Shown here: positions 37,334 to 45,176 of the stretch, one piece after another | How the letters are laid out: each line of letters begins with the position of its first letter | Numbering within the stretch: the stretch's first letter is position 1 | Made by a program: the position numbers and the translations under genes | Assembly (NCBI GenBank): GCA_017433415.1 | Contig: JAFRHI010000015.1 | Span: forward strand, 1-64,000 | Direction of reading: 5' to 3' | From: Bacilli bacterium | Lineage (GTDB): Bacteria; Bacillota_I; Bacilli_A; RF39; UBA660 | Length of the DNA: 64,000 nucleotides | Notes under the pieces: model-generated | The model's database searches: none | Told to the model about the DNA's origin: nothing | What the model saw: only the letters and a program-made list of their open reading frames with translations

Positions 37334-37409
37334 GTTCGGGTAGTGTAACTGGATAAAATAATTCCCTCCGACGGAATTGATAGGGGTTCGAGTCCCCTCC
37401 TGAACACCA
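37334..37409 (+). tRNA. tRNA-Arg (anticodon CCG)
   Basis: 76 nt with encoded CCA. Acceptor GTTCGGG pairs CCTGAAC (one G-U). Anticodon stem ATTCC/GGAAT with loop CTCCGAC, so the anticodon is CCG (37368-37370), reading CGG. T-stem AGGGG/CCCCT with loop TTCGAGT. A15-T48 Levitt pair is present. The D-stem is poor: G10-T25, T11-A24, G12xA23, T13-A22. No promoter lies between it and the lipoprotein gene. Followed by an intrinsic terminator. Confidence 0.9.
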
Positions 37410-37413
37410 AAAT

Positions 37414-37437
37414 ACAATCTAAATGATTGTTTTTTTT
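37414..37437 (+). terminator. Intrinsic terminator after tRNA-Arg
   Basis: 6-bp stem ACAATC / GATTGT, TAAAT loop, T-run of 8. Confidence 0.85.
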
Positions 37438-37457
37438 GTATTAAAGTGTCAACTAAG

Positions 37458-37486
37458 TTTACATCATATCTGAATTAATATATACT
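37458..37486 (+). promoter_or_regulatory. Probable sigma-A promoter
   Basis: TTTACA (37458-37463), 17-nt spacer, TATACT (37481-37486). A second -10 (TATAAT 37487-37492) overlaps. Confidence 0.55.
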
Positions 37487-37507
37487 TATAATAAGGAGAT
37501 GAAATAA

Positions 37508-37969
37508 ATGGTTGATTATATTGTAGAAAGAAAAAAATTATATGCTGGTAGATTAATAAAAGGTAGTAGAGTAAGTTATCCAGTACTATTTAAAATAGAT
37601 GAATTTGATTTTGCTGATGATTTATTATCAGATCCACCTAAAAAATATCAAATAAAAGAAAAAACATCTAATGAGGATTATATAGGGGTATTTGTTGAAA
37701 ATCCTTTTAAATTAGAAAAATTACTAAAATATCTTGGATATGGTAAAGAATTAACAAGATGTGATTTAATAGATATTTTTGAAAACTTAATATTAGATGA
37801 TGAGTGGTTATTAAATAACAAGGAATTATTTGGTTGGACAAAACACAATTTAGGATATGTAGATGGAAGCTGTCAAGCACTTCCCTATGACTTGTTTTTA
37901 GATTTAGAAGATCTTAGTCGTACACCACAAAAAGAACAAGGCATAGAATATGTTAAAATAATGAAATAA
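37508..37969 (+). CDS. Hypothetical cytoplasmic protein
   Basis: 153 residues, soluble, acidic, no signal or membrane segment. It starts with a beta strand (VDYIVERKKLYAGRLIKG) and has two cysteines. No family recognised. It has its own promoter and an overlapping terminator, so it is monocistronic between the tRNA and the MoxR/VWA pair; a link to that pair is only positional. AAGGAGATG upstream of ATG. Confidence 0.6.
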   Translation: MVDYIVERKKLYAGRLIKGSRVSYPVLFKIDEFDFADDLLSDPPKKYQIKEKTSNEDYIGVFVENPFKLEKLLKYLGYGKELTRCDLIDIFENLILDDEWLLNNKELFGWTKHNLGYVDGSCQALPYDLFLDLEDLSRTPQKEQGIEYVKIMK

Positions 37970-37990
37970 AGGAAAGAAGTTTCCTTTTTA
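37968..37990 (+). terminator. Intrinsic terminator overlapping stop codon
   Basis: Perfect 8-bp stem AAAGGAAA / TTTCCTTT with GAAG loop and T-run. Confidence 0.8.
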
Positions 37991-38061
37991 TTGTGCAATA
38001 AAATATTTATTTTATTGAATAATTATGATATTATATTAAATACTTATTTAGGGGGAATATC

Positions 38062-39909
38062 ATGCATATCAATAAAATAGATCTTTTAGATGAAAAACAT
38101 TTAAGAGGAGAGAGAAAATTAAAAAGTATTCAAGAAAAAGGTACAGAAAGTAAAGCAACTGATCTTGCTCGTTTATTAGGAGTTAATTATAATTCTGCAG
38201 GTATCGGTGATTATTGGTATAGATGCCAAGCAACTGACAACAAAAAAAGTAAAGGTGAAATGTATTATGTTATGAGTAGTAGTTTTAAAGTTGCTTATCG
38301 CTCAGATGCAAAATCTGGAGTTAGAATCGCCATAGCACTTAGTGAAATAGAAGGACTAGACCCTGAAAAAACAGTTGCCGAAAATATCGCAGCCTTAAAT
38401 TTAGAATATCCACAAACAGTTATTGGCGATTTAGCTGGAGAAACAATTGCTAAACTTTTAGAAACTAATAGTGACGTTATATTAAGAACTGGTAAAATCC
38501 ACGATATAGCTGGGCAAAAGTACAATGAATATGAAATCTTTGGAACTAAGTTTATCCGTATGCATCCTAAAACAAAAGAGGCGAATAAATATTTAACTAA
38601 TGGTGAAGTTATTGATCCTGATAAAGAATACTACCTTCGCATTGAACCAATTAGTTTTACATTGGATGAAGATAAAGGCTTAATTTATTCTGATGATATC
38701 ATAAGTTGTAGTATTTATGATAGTCATAAAAGTAAATATGAAAATAGTCAAATATATCGTGATTTAAATGGCGATTTCTTACGTGATTTAAACAATGAAT
38801 TATTAAAAGAAATTGATCAAACTACATTTAAAGAAATAAAATCTGAATATAAAAATCGTTATGGCTTTGATTTTAAACCTTTAACAGAAGAAGAAATAAT
38901 CGAAATATGTATTAATTGTAATATAGCTGTATTTCTTCACGGAAAGACAGGTACTGGAAAAACTGAAAGAATGTTAACTTTAGATAGAGATTTAGAATTA
39001 ATTGATTTTGGTTGTACATCAGCAGATGGTTTTACTGGTATTATTGCTAAAGATTATAATTCTCAAGAATTAAAATTATATGAACCATATTGGTATAAAA
39101 GTTTATGCAAAAAATGTGCAGAAAAGCCAAATAAAATTCATATCCTTTTTCTTGAAGAGTTAACTAATGCTAAAAGTGATATTCAAAAAGTAGCTTTTGA
39201 AGTTACTCTAGCTAAAACTTTAACAAATAGTGGCTTTCGTCTTCACTTACCAAAAAATGCCGTTGTTTGTGCAGCTGGTAATGAAAGTGATGAATCAAAA
39301 TCTGCATCTCCATTAAGCGAACCACTATTTGGAAGATTTGCTCATGTCTATATAGATACCGATTCTGAAAGCTGGATTCATTGGGCACTTGATAGGAAAA
39401 AAAATAATAAAGAACTATTATATAGCGCTAAAAAGAAACCAGAAGAAATTCATCCAGCTATAATTGAATATATAAAAATTAGAGGTAATACTGTTTTACG
39501 TACTCCATATAATGGAAAAACTCCAAATGCTGATCCTAGAAAATGGGCATTAGCATCACAAGCCCTATATGAATGTGGGAATCCTCAAGTACTTAGAGCT
39601 TTTGTAGGCAAAGAATTAACCCAAGATTTTATAAAATTTTCTCAATTATCACTGATATCAGTAGAAGATATAATTATGGGTAATGCTGATCCAAAGCAAA
39701 TATCTACCAACGCTGATGATCGTTGGGCTCAAATAATATATTTAACTTCAGTTGATGATGAACATGTTGATATAGTAAGAGATTTTTTAAGAAATCTTGA
39801 TAAAGAATACTTAAGTGTCTTTGACTATGAATGGTCTAAAAATAATCCTGAAAGAGTTATGCGTTTGTATACTGAAGAAAAAGCTGTTCAAAAAAGGATT
39901 ACAAAATGA
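38062..39909 (+). CDS. MoxR-like AAA+ ATPase with N-terminal permuted DUF6273-like domain
   Basis: 615 residues. Residues 270-480 are a MoxR-type AAA+ module: Walker A GKTGTGKT (294-301), Walker B ILFLEELTNA with Glu364 where Asp is usual, and an AGNESDES sensor-1 region. Residues 32-245 resemble the DUF6273 fold, but with its halves reversed: the end-type part (TDLARLLG, DYWYRC, SGVRIAIAL; 33-93) comes before the start-type part (EYPQTVIGD at 115, LRIEPISF, IYSDD, YENSQIYRDLNGDFL at 226-240). It overlaps the next gene by 4 nt. MoxR-VWA pairs act as metal-dependent chaperones. The start is ATG 38062 after AGGGGG. Confidence 0.8.
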   Translation: MHINKIDLLDEKHLRGERKLKSIQEKGTESKATDLARLLGVNYNSAGIGDYWYRCQATDNKKSKGEMYYVMSSSFKVAYRSDAKSGVRIAIALSEIEGLDPEKTVAENIAALNLEYPQTVIGDLAGETIAKLLETNSDVILRTGKIHDIAGQKYNEYEIFGTKFIRMHPKTKEANKYLTNGEVIDPDKEYYLRIEPISFTLDEDKGLIYSDDIISCSIYDSHKSKYENSQIYRDLNGDFLRDLNNELLKEIDQTTFKEIKSEYKNRYGFDFKPLTEEEIIEICINCNIAVFLHGKTGTGKTERMLTLDRDLELIDFGCTSADGFTGIIAKDYNSQELKLYEPYWYKSLCKKCAEKPNKIHILFLEELTNAKSDIQKVAFEVTLAKTLTNSGFRLHLPKNAVVCAAGNESDESKSASPLSEPLFGRFAHVYIDTDSESWIHWALDRKKNNKELLYSAKKKPEEIHPAIIEYIKIRGNTVLRTPYNGKTPNADPRKWALASQALYECGNPQVLRAFVGKELTQDFIKFSQLSLISVEDIIMGNADPKQISTNADDRWAQIIYLTSVDDEHVDIVRDFLRNLDKEYLSVFDYEWSKNNPERVMRLYTEEKAVQKRITK

Positions 39910-41279
39910 AAGAAGACATTAAAAAAATTGCCACAAGAGCAACATACCGTTATCCACTGTTTGCACCTACAATAGTTTCTATTAATTATGAATATACAAC
40001 ATTACCAGTTCCAGCTCCAGCTTTTACAGATGGAAAAACTTTTTATTATAAAGATTCCTTTTGGAGAGATTTTACATCAGAAGAAAGATTATTCATTTTT
40101 TGCCATGAAATACTCCATATAGTGTTAGCTCATATTTTCCGTAATGCAGGTAAAGATAAAGCGGTTCTAAATTGGGTTGAAGATGCCATAATAAATCAGT
40201 TTTTAGCAAGAGATGGCCTACCTATTCCTGCTGGGGCTGTTAATATACCGGATGCTCTAGATTATTCTGTTGAAGAACTTTATGAAAAATATTATCAGCT
40301 AAAAGCAGAAATTGCTGACTATATGCGACAATTTACATTTCATGTTGATTTAAAAACTTTAAAAGGTAAAATAACAGATCAAAATGGTAATGAAATAGAA
40401 ATTGATTTTTCAAAAGGAACACCAATGATTCCAATGAATGATAATCCAAAAACACAAGCAAATGACACATCTCTAAGTAATCAAAAAATTAAAGAGGAGA
40501 TTAATTCAATAATGGAAGCTAATAAAGATCTTCGTGATGAGATAGTAAAAGATGCCGAAAATGAATTAAGAGAAAAAGCTTATTCTGATAACCCTGGATT
40601 TAATCCTGAATTATATTCTTTAGGACAGGAATTAAGTGAAATGGAAGTCGGATTTCAAAGAGATTTAGTAGACTGGAGAAAATATTTAAAGTTAACTACT
40701 TCATCAGGAGAAAAGAGAGTTCTATATTATGAAATAGACCCCGACGGAGTTTTACAAAAACAATATAGTAGTGCTGAGCCAGATGAAACAGAAAGTGAAA
40801 TAGTTATTGATAGTAGCGGATCAATGGATATTGATACATTAAAAACAGTACTTCGTGAAGTTAAAAATATTTTAAATACCGGTGAAGTAAAAATGGGTTT
40901 TTGTGATACTAAATTTAGTGGTTTTCAAAATATCTATAGTGACAGTGATATCGATAAAGTAAGAATAGTAGGACGTGGAGGAACTGATTTTGAAGCTATG
41001 GCTGCAGCTTTCTCTCCTAATGCTGAAAATAAAATAGTTATAACGGATGGTTGGGGCTTTTTCCCAGATGGTTATAATGATGTCTTATGGGTAATAATTG
41101 GTTGGTTTGAACCACCATTTTTAAAAACTCTAAAGGAAAGAAATATTGAATATGCATTTATAGATTTATCAAATCCTGTAATTAGAAACAAAGTAAGAAA
41201 TGCCCATAAAATAATTAGAGAAGAGCCAGAAGAACTAGAAACTGAAACTTATAAAGTATTAGAAAAAATGATAAGTTGA
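39906..41279 (+). CDS. Metallopeptidase-like / VWA protein (DUF2201 type)
   Basis: 457 residues. N-terminal zincin-like domain with H67-E68-I-L-H71 (HEILHIVLAH), then a charged helical linker, then a VWA-like domain from about 290. The MIDAS is complete: D302-x-S304-x-S306 (IDSSGSM) plus the GRGGTDF threonine and TDGWG. It is the usual partner of a MoxR AAA+ gene and overlaps it by 4 nt, so a two-protein complex is inferred. Whether the HExxH site cuts protein is unknown. Ends in TGA. Confidence 0.85.
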   Translation: MKEDIKKIATRATYRYPLFAPTIVSINYEYTTLPVPAPAFTDGKTFYYKDSFWRDFTSEERLFIFCHEILHIVLAHIFRNAGKDKAVLNWVEDAIINQFLARDGLPIPAGAVNIPDALDYSVEELYEKYYQLKAEIADYMRQFTFHVDLKTLKGKITDQNGNEIEIDFSKGTPMIPMNDNPKTQANDTSLSNQKIKEEINSIMEANKDLRDEIVKDAENELREKAYSDNPGFNPELYSLGQELSEMEVGFQRDLVDWRKYLKLTTSSGEKRVLYYEIDPDGVLQKQYSSAEPDETESEIVIDSSGSMDIDTLKTVLREVKNILNTGEVKMGFCDTKFSGFQNIYSDSDIDKVRIVGRGGTDFEAMAAAFSPNAENKIVITDGWGFFPDGYNDVLWVIIGWFEPPFLKTLKERNIEYAFIDLSNPVIRNKVRNAHKIIREEPEELETETYKVLEKMIS

Positions 41280-41308
41280 TTGTTAAAAGAAACACTTTAT
41301 GGTATTAT
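41280..41308 (+). promoter_or_regulatory. Sigma-A promoter of ybaK-cutA
   Basis: TTGTTA (41280-41285), 17-nt spacer, TATTAT (41303-41308), extended -10 TG at 41300-41301. It begins one base after the VWA stop. Confidence 0.7.
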
Positions 41309-41330
41309 GAAAAAGGTAATAGGAGGATTT

Positions 41331-41801
41331 ATGTCATTAGATAAAGCAAAAGAATATTTAAAAAAATATAAATTAGATAAAGATATTTTAGAGTTTCCAG
41401 TATCATCCGCAACAGTAAAAGAAGCAGCTGAAGCAATTGGTTGTGAAGAAAATGCAATTGCTAAAACGCTATCATTTATGGTAGGTGATAAACCAATTGT
41501 TATTGTTGTTGCTGGCGCAGCTAAAATAGATAATAGTAAATATAAACAAGAATTTCACACAAAAGCAAAAATGCTAGCTTTCGATGATGTTGAAGAATTA
41601 ATTGGTCATGCCGTAGGTGGAGTATGTCCATTTGGTGTTAATGAAGGTGTAGATATCTACCTTGACGAATCATTAAAAGATAATGAAATTGTTTATCCAG
41701 CCTGTGGTAGTTCTAATAGTGCTATAAAATTGACAGTAGATAAATTAGCTGAAATAACTGATCACATCAAATGGATAGATGTTTGTAAAAGGGCTGAATA
41801 A
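41331..41801 (+). CDS. ybaK: YbaK/ProX-type aminoacyl-tRNA deacylase
   Basis: 156 residues from ATG 41331, with AGGAGG 4-5 nt before. An in-frame TTG start at 41280 would include the promoter and is rejected. The protein has the YbaK core: EAIGCEENAIAKTLSFMV with the catalytic Lys, GGVCPFG, and PACGSSNSAIKLT. It hydrolyses mischarged tRNA (such as Cys-tRNA(Pro) or Ala-tRNA(Pro)). Coupled to cutA by a 1-nt gap. Confidence 0.85.
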   Translation: MSLDKAKEYLKKYKLDKDILEFPVSSATVKEAAEAIGCEENAIAKTLSFMVGDKPIVIVVAGAAKIDNSKYKQEFHTKAKMLAFDDVEELIGHAVGGVCPFGVNEGVDIYLDESLKDNEIVYPACGSSNSAIKLTVDKLAEITDHIKWIDVCKRAE

Positions 41802-41802
41802 T

Positions 41803-42135
41803 ATGAAAAAATATCTATTAATCACAACCGCAACCAACTCAGAAAAAGAAGCTAATAAACTAGCTAGAATATTACTAGAAGATAGATTAATAAGTTGCTG
41901 TCAAATAAGTAAAATTAAAAGTTCCTATTGGTGGAATGGAAAAATAGTAAATGATAATGAATACTTATTACAAATGAAAACAAAAAAAGAATTATATAAG
42001 GAAGTAGAACAAGTAATAAAGAAAAACCATTCTTATGACTTACCAGAAATAGTAGCTTATGAAATAGAGAATGGATCAAATGAATTCTTAAATTGGATTT
42101 CTACTGAAACAAGGGGTAAAACTGAAGCAATATAA
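41803..42135 (+). CDS. cutA: CutA1 divalent-ion tolerance protein
   Basis: 110 residues. Trimeric CutA pattern: LITTATNSEKEANKLARILLE, LISCCQI, SYWWNGKI, and SYDLPEIVAYEIENGS. Implicated in copper tolerance, though the true role is unsettled. It follows ybaK directly; AAAAGGG upstream of ATG 41803. Confidence 0.9.
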   Translation: MKKYLLITTATNSEKEANKLARILLEDRLISCCQISKIKSSYWWNGKIVNDNEYLLQMKTKKELYKEVEQVIKKNHSYDLPEIVAYEIENGSNEFLNWISTETRGKTEAI

Positions 42136-42151
42136 TTATTAGGGGGATAAA

Positions 42152-43108
42152 ATGGAAGTTTTACGAGAAATACAAAGTCTTTCAGATTCAGAAGTAGAAG
42201 AATATTGTCATAAAAGAATTCAATTACTAGAAGAATATTATAAAGACTGTCGAGGACAATCACTAGGATATCAAGCTGACTGTAACCCATCATTTTTATA
42301 TTTACGTGAAAGTGACTATTTAATATTAGAAACAAAATGTTTATATAATGGGTACATACCACTAGGTACTAAAATTATTTTTGGTTTTATATGGAATGGT
42401 AGTGACTATATAAATGCTGGACTATATTACTATCTAGATGATACAAGCTATATAACAGATTTTGTTAAATTTATAAAAGATCAGGAAATAGACACTGAAA
42501 ATGAACTGTTTGATTGTATCTTGTGTTTTTTAAAGCTCTATTTTGCCCAAAGTGAGTTTAAAAAGATTGACTTTGTAGATAGAGAAAAGATGTTTAAATT
42601 AATCTCTAAAACAAAAACGTCTTATTATGAACCTATCAAAGAACATAGTAATAAGATGTTTAAAGGCCAAGGTAATGCTCTTTGCACGGAGAATAGTGTT
42701 TTAGCGCAAAATATCTTATCTTTTTTTAATATTGATTCATATATTGCAATTGGTTTAGTAGATACCGATGGAAAAGGTGGCTCAGAACATGCCTTTAATT
42801 TAATAACTTACACTGATTTAGAAACTGGAAAGAAAATAAATTCATTAATTGATTTTTCAACTTATATTAATATAATGGATATAAATCACAATACAATAGC
42901 TCAACAACCGTATAAGATTAAAGTAAAAGATTTAGATGAAGACTTTATTCATAAATTTTTATCTGGAAAATCAATAATAGAAGAATATAAATATGCATTT
43001 TTAGAATTAGATGAAATATCTTTGCGATTACAAGAAGATTCAAAGATTAAATACTATATTGTTGATGATAATACAGATAAAAACAAGGTAAAGGCATTAG
43101 AAAAATGA
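42152..43108 (+). CDS. Cytoplasmic transglutaminase-like protein
   Basis: 318 residues, no signal peptide or membrane segment. I do not recognise the whole family, but residues 170-240 carry a papain/transglutaminase-like triad: C178 (ALCTENSVLAQ), H213 (SEHAFNLI), D234 (LIDFS). The spacing (35, then 21) is typical of transglutaminase-core proteins. The N-terminal ~165 residues are of unknown fold. It lies between cutA and csaA. Could act as a protease, amidase or crosslinker; no substrate is visible. Confidence 0.65.
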   Translation: MEVLREIQSLSDSEVEEYCHKRIQLLEEYYKDCRGQSLGYQADCNPSFLYLRESDYLILETKCLYNGYIPLGTKIIFGFIWNGSDYINAGLYYYLDDTSYITDFVKFIKDQEIDTENELFDCILCFLKLYFAQSEFKKIDFVDREKMFKLISKTKTSYYEPIKEHSNKMFKGQGNALCTENSVLAQNILSFFNIDSYIAIGLVDTDGKGGSEHAFNLITYTDLETGKKINSLIDFSTYINIMDINHNTIAQQPYKIKVKDLDEDFIHKFLSGKSIIEEYKYAFLELDEISLRLQEDSKIKYYIVDDNTDKNKVKALEK

Positions 43109-43120
43109 GAGGTGAAACAA

Positions 43121-43450
43121 ATGGCTACAATTGATGATTTTTTAAAATTAGATATTCGCGTAGGTACTATAGTAGACGCAAAAGTCTTTGAAAAAGCTAA
43201 AAGACCAGCTTACCAATTAAAAGTTGATTTTGGTAAGGAAACAGGTCTTAAAAAAACTTCTGCTCAAATAACAGATGTATATAAGCCAGAAGAATTAATA
43301 GGTAAACAAGTACTTGGTGTTGTTAATTTTCCACCTAGACAAATTGCTGACTTTATGTCGGAAGTTTTAGTACTAGGAACATATAGTAAAGATGGAGTAG
43401 TATTAATTAAGCCCGATAAAGAAGTAGAAAATGGAGATAAACTAGGATAG
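43121..43450 (+). CDS. csaA: tRNA-binding chaperone-like protein CsaA
   Basis: 109 residues from ATG 43121 (GAGAGGTG upstream; an ATG-like start at 43112 sits in the site). An EMAP/OB-fold tRNA-binding domain: LKLDIRVGTIVDAKVFEKAKRPAYQLKVDFG, SAQITD, and NFPPRQIADFMSEVLVLG. CsaA is a secretion-related chaperone in Bacillus and binds tRNA-like RNAs. Confidence 0.92.
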   Translation: MATIDDFLKLDIRVGTIVDAKVFEKAKRPAYQLKVDFGKETGLKKTSAQITDVYKPEELIGKQVLGVVNFPPRQIADFMSEVLVLGTYSKDGVVLIKPDKEVENGDKLG

Positions 43451-43452
43451 AT

Positions 43453-43478
43453 AACTGCTAAAATTAGCAGTTTTTTTT
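43453..43478 (+). terminator. Intrinsic terminator after csaA
   Basis: 8-bp stem AACTGCTA / TAGCAGTT, AAAT loop, T-run of 8. Confidence 0.85.
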
Positions 43479-43507
43479 ACGTGTGATCTCCAAGTGTACA
43501 AAAAAAC

Positions 43508-43542
43508 ATTTGCTTGCAAACGGCAATTGAAACTAGTATAAT
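43508..43542 (+). promoter_or_regulatory. Promoter with inverted repeat over -35 box
   Basis: TTGCAA (43514-43519), 17-nt spacer, TATAAT (43537-43542). The -35 sits in ATTTGCTTGCAAA (43508-43520), arms ATTTGC/GCAAAC, an operator-like inverted repeat with a 2-nt centre. The same element precedes the paralog downstream. Confidence 0.7.
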
Positions 43543-43579
43543 TAAGTTGAATTGTATGCAAATAATTTGAGGAGGAATT

Positions 43580-45055
43580 ATGAAAAAAAAGATCCTATTG
43601 TATATAATTGTTTCTGTTGCATTGTTTTTTTCTCCAAACAAAGTCTATGCTATTAATCAAGAAGATTGCACAATAACCTGCGATTGGGGTAGTCCAGAAA
43701 TTAGTGAAACAAGAGTTTTAGAAGATACGATTTTGAAGCAATATGAAGATAATGCTAATCAAACAGAAGCAGTTTTTACATTAAGAGATATAAATGATAA
43801 GTTACATGTAAATTATAATAAAATTGGTGATTATTATAATTTGTCCATAAAGGCGACCAAATGCTATTGTCCTATTGCTCCTTCTGCTTATAATGGAAGT
43901 GATGTAAAAGTTGAAAAATTAGCTCAAACAAACATAGTATCCGAAACAGAAGCCTATGACAAAATAGAAGAATTAATTTTAAATCAATTTTCTAATTTTA
44001 ATAGCAGTAGTCAAATAGAAAATGGTATTCCAGAAATATATTGTAGTAATAGCAGAGTTAGTATTGATAAAGACTCAACAAATAATATTGTAAAACCTCT
44101 TGCTGCTGTTCCAACACCATCCTGTAGATACTATTATAAAAGTATAGTTTATCCAATGATAGTTGAAGAAATAACATCACCACCAGGATATAAGAAAGCT
44201 GATAAATATGTAGTTTTAATTTTTGGTGTAATAAGTTTTAAATACTCTATGAGTTCTTCATCATATATCAAAGAATTTGAAGTCTTTAATACTGATGAAA
44301 GTTATGGTTATTATAGATATGATCAGTTTTATGACTATTCTAAAATGTATAAATTAACCTCATCTGAACGGACAAAGTTTATGAATAGATATAAAGTAAA
44401 TCTACCAACAGTTGCAACAGATATTTGTCATGAAGAAAAAGATGATAATTGTTATTTATATGATGATGACTATGATAGTTGTCCAACACACACAGTATGT
44501 AATAATGCCAACACAATAGTAAACAATAAAAGCAGAGTAGATTTAAAAATAGATAATTATATTGAAGATACTTCTATAGTAACAGCTAAAAAAGGAGACA
44601 AATTAAAATATAAAGTAGTAGTAACAAATCAAGGTGGAGATATTTCACATAGTAATGTTATAACATCAGTCATACCAGATGAATTAACATATGTAACAGG
44701 TTCTGCCAGTGGAGGTGGTGTCTATAGCAAAACCACCAAAACAATTACTTGGCTAGTTTCCGAATTATATCCAAACACTCGTAAAGAATTAACATATAAT
44801 GTCACAGTAAATAATGATATAGCTGATATCAATACTATTCAAATGCGTTCTAGTATCGCAAGTGATGAAATTACAGAAATACAATCTACTCCTGTCACAG
44901 TAACAGTTGAAGAAAAGAATTCTAGTAATGTCATCCCAATTTTTGATAGTCCAAAAACAGGAGCCCTTCTATCAATAATAATGTTAATATCTTCACTAGT
45001 AATAGTAGCTATTTTAACAATTAGATATTTTAAAAAGAAACCAATAGGTATGTAG
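43580..45055 (+). CDS. Surface protein with DUF11-like domain and SPKTG anchor (paralog 1)
   Basis: 491 residues. N-terminal signal peptide (VALFFSPNKVYA), a cysteine-bearing body of ~290 residues of unknown fold, then a DUF11/CARDB-like beta domain (about 330-440, KKGDKLKYKVVVTNQGG, VIPDELTYVTGSASG), and a C-terminal SPKTGALLSIIMLISSLVIV followed by a KKK tail. SPKTG in this place resembles a sortase motif with Ser in place of Leu. Own promoter and terminator. The paralog follows directly. Confidence 0.75.
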   Translation: MKKKILLYIIVSVALFFSPNKVYAINQEDCTITCDWGSPEISETRVLEDTILKQYEDNANQTEAVFTLRDINDKLHVNYNKIGDYYNLSIKATKCYCPIAPSAYNGSDVKVEKLAQTNIVSETEAYDKIEELILNQFSNFNSSSQIENGIPEIYCSNSRVSIDKDSTNNIVKPLAAVPTPSCRYYYKSIVYPMIVEEITSPPGYKKADKYVVLIFGVISFKYSMSSSSYIKEFEVFNTDESYGYYRYDQFYDYSKMYKLTSSERTKFMNRYKVNLPTVATDICHEEKDDNCYLYDDDYDSCPTHTVCNNANTIVNNKSRVDLKIDNYIEDTSIVTAKKGDKLKYKVVVTNQGGDISHSNVITSVIPDELTYVTGSASGGGVYSKTTKTITWLVSELYPNTRKELTYNVTVNNDIADINTIQMRSSIASDEITEIQSTPVTVTVEEKNSSNVIPIFDSPKTGALLSIIMLISSLVIVAILTIRYFKKKPIGM

Positions 45056-45085
45056 AAAGTTTGTTAAATAACAAACTTTTTATTT
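45056..45085 (+). terminator. Intrinsic terminator
   Basis: 10-bp stem AAAGTTTGTT / AACAAACTTT, AAAT loop, T-rich tail. Resembles the terminator of the next paralog. Confidence 0.8.
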
Positions 45086-45105
45086 TGTATGATAACAATC
45101 AAACG

Positions 45106-45140
45106 ATTTGCTTGCAAATAATAAGCTTACTTAGTATAAT
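45106..45140 (+). promoter_or_regulatory. Promoter with perfect inverted repeat over -35 box
   Basis: TTGCAA (45112-45117), 17-nt spacer, TATAAT (45135-45140). The -35 lies in the 14-nt palindrome-like ATTTGC-TT-GCAAAT (45106-45119), matching the upstream paralog's element. Confidence 0.7.
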
Positions 45141-45176
45141 TAAATTAAATAATATAAAGAAAATTCGGGAGAAATT

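Noticed and set aside
37334-37409. tRNA gene as an attachment site for an integrated element
   Set aside because: No integrase or repeat of the tRNA 3' end is visible on either side.
41280-41330. N-terminal extension of the YbaK protein from TTG at 41280
   Set aside because: This stretch contains a complete promoter and the AGGAGG site for ATG 41331.
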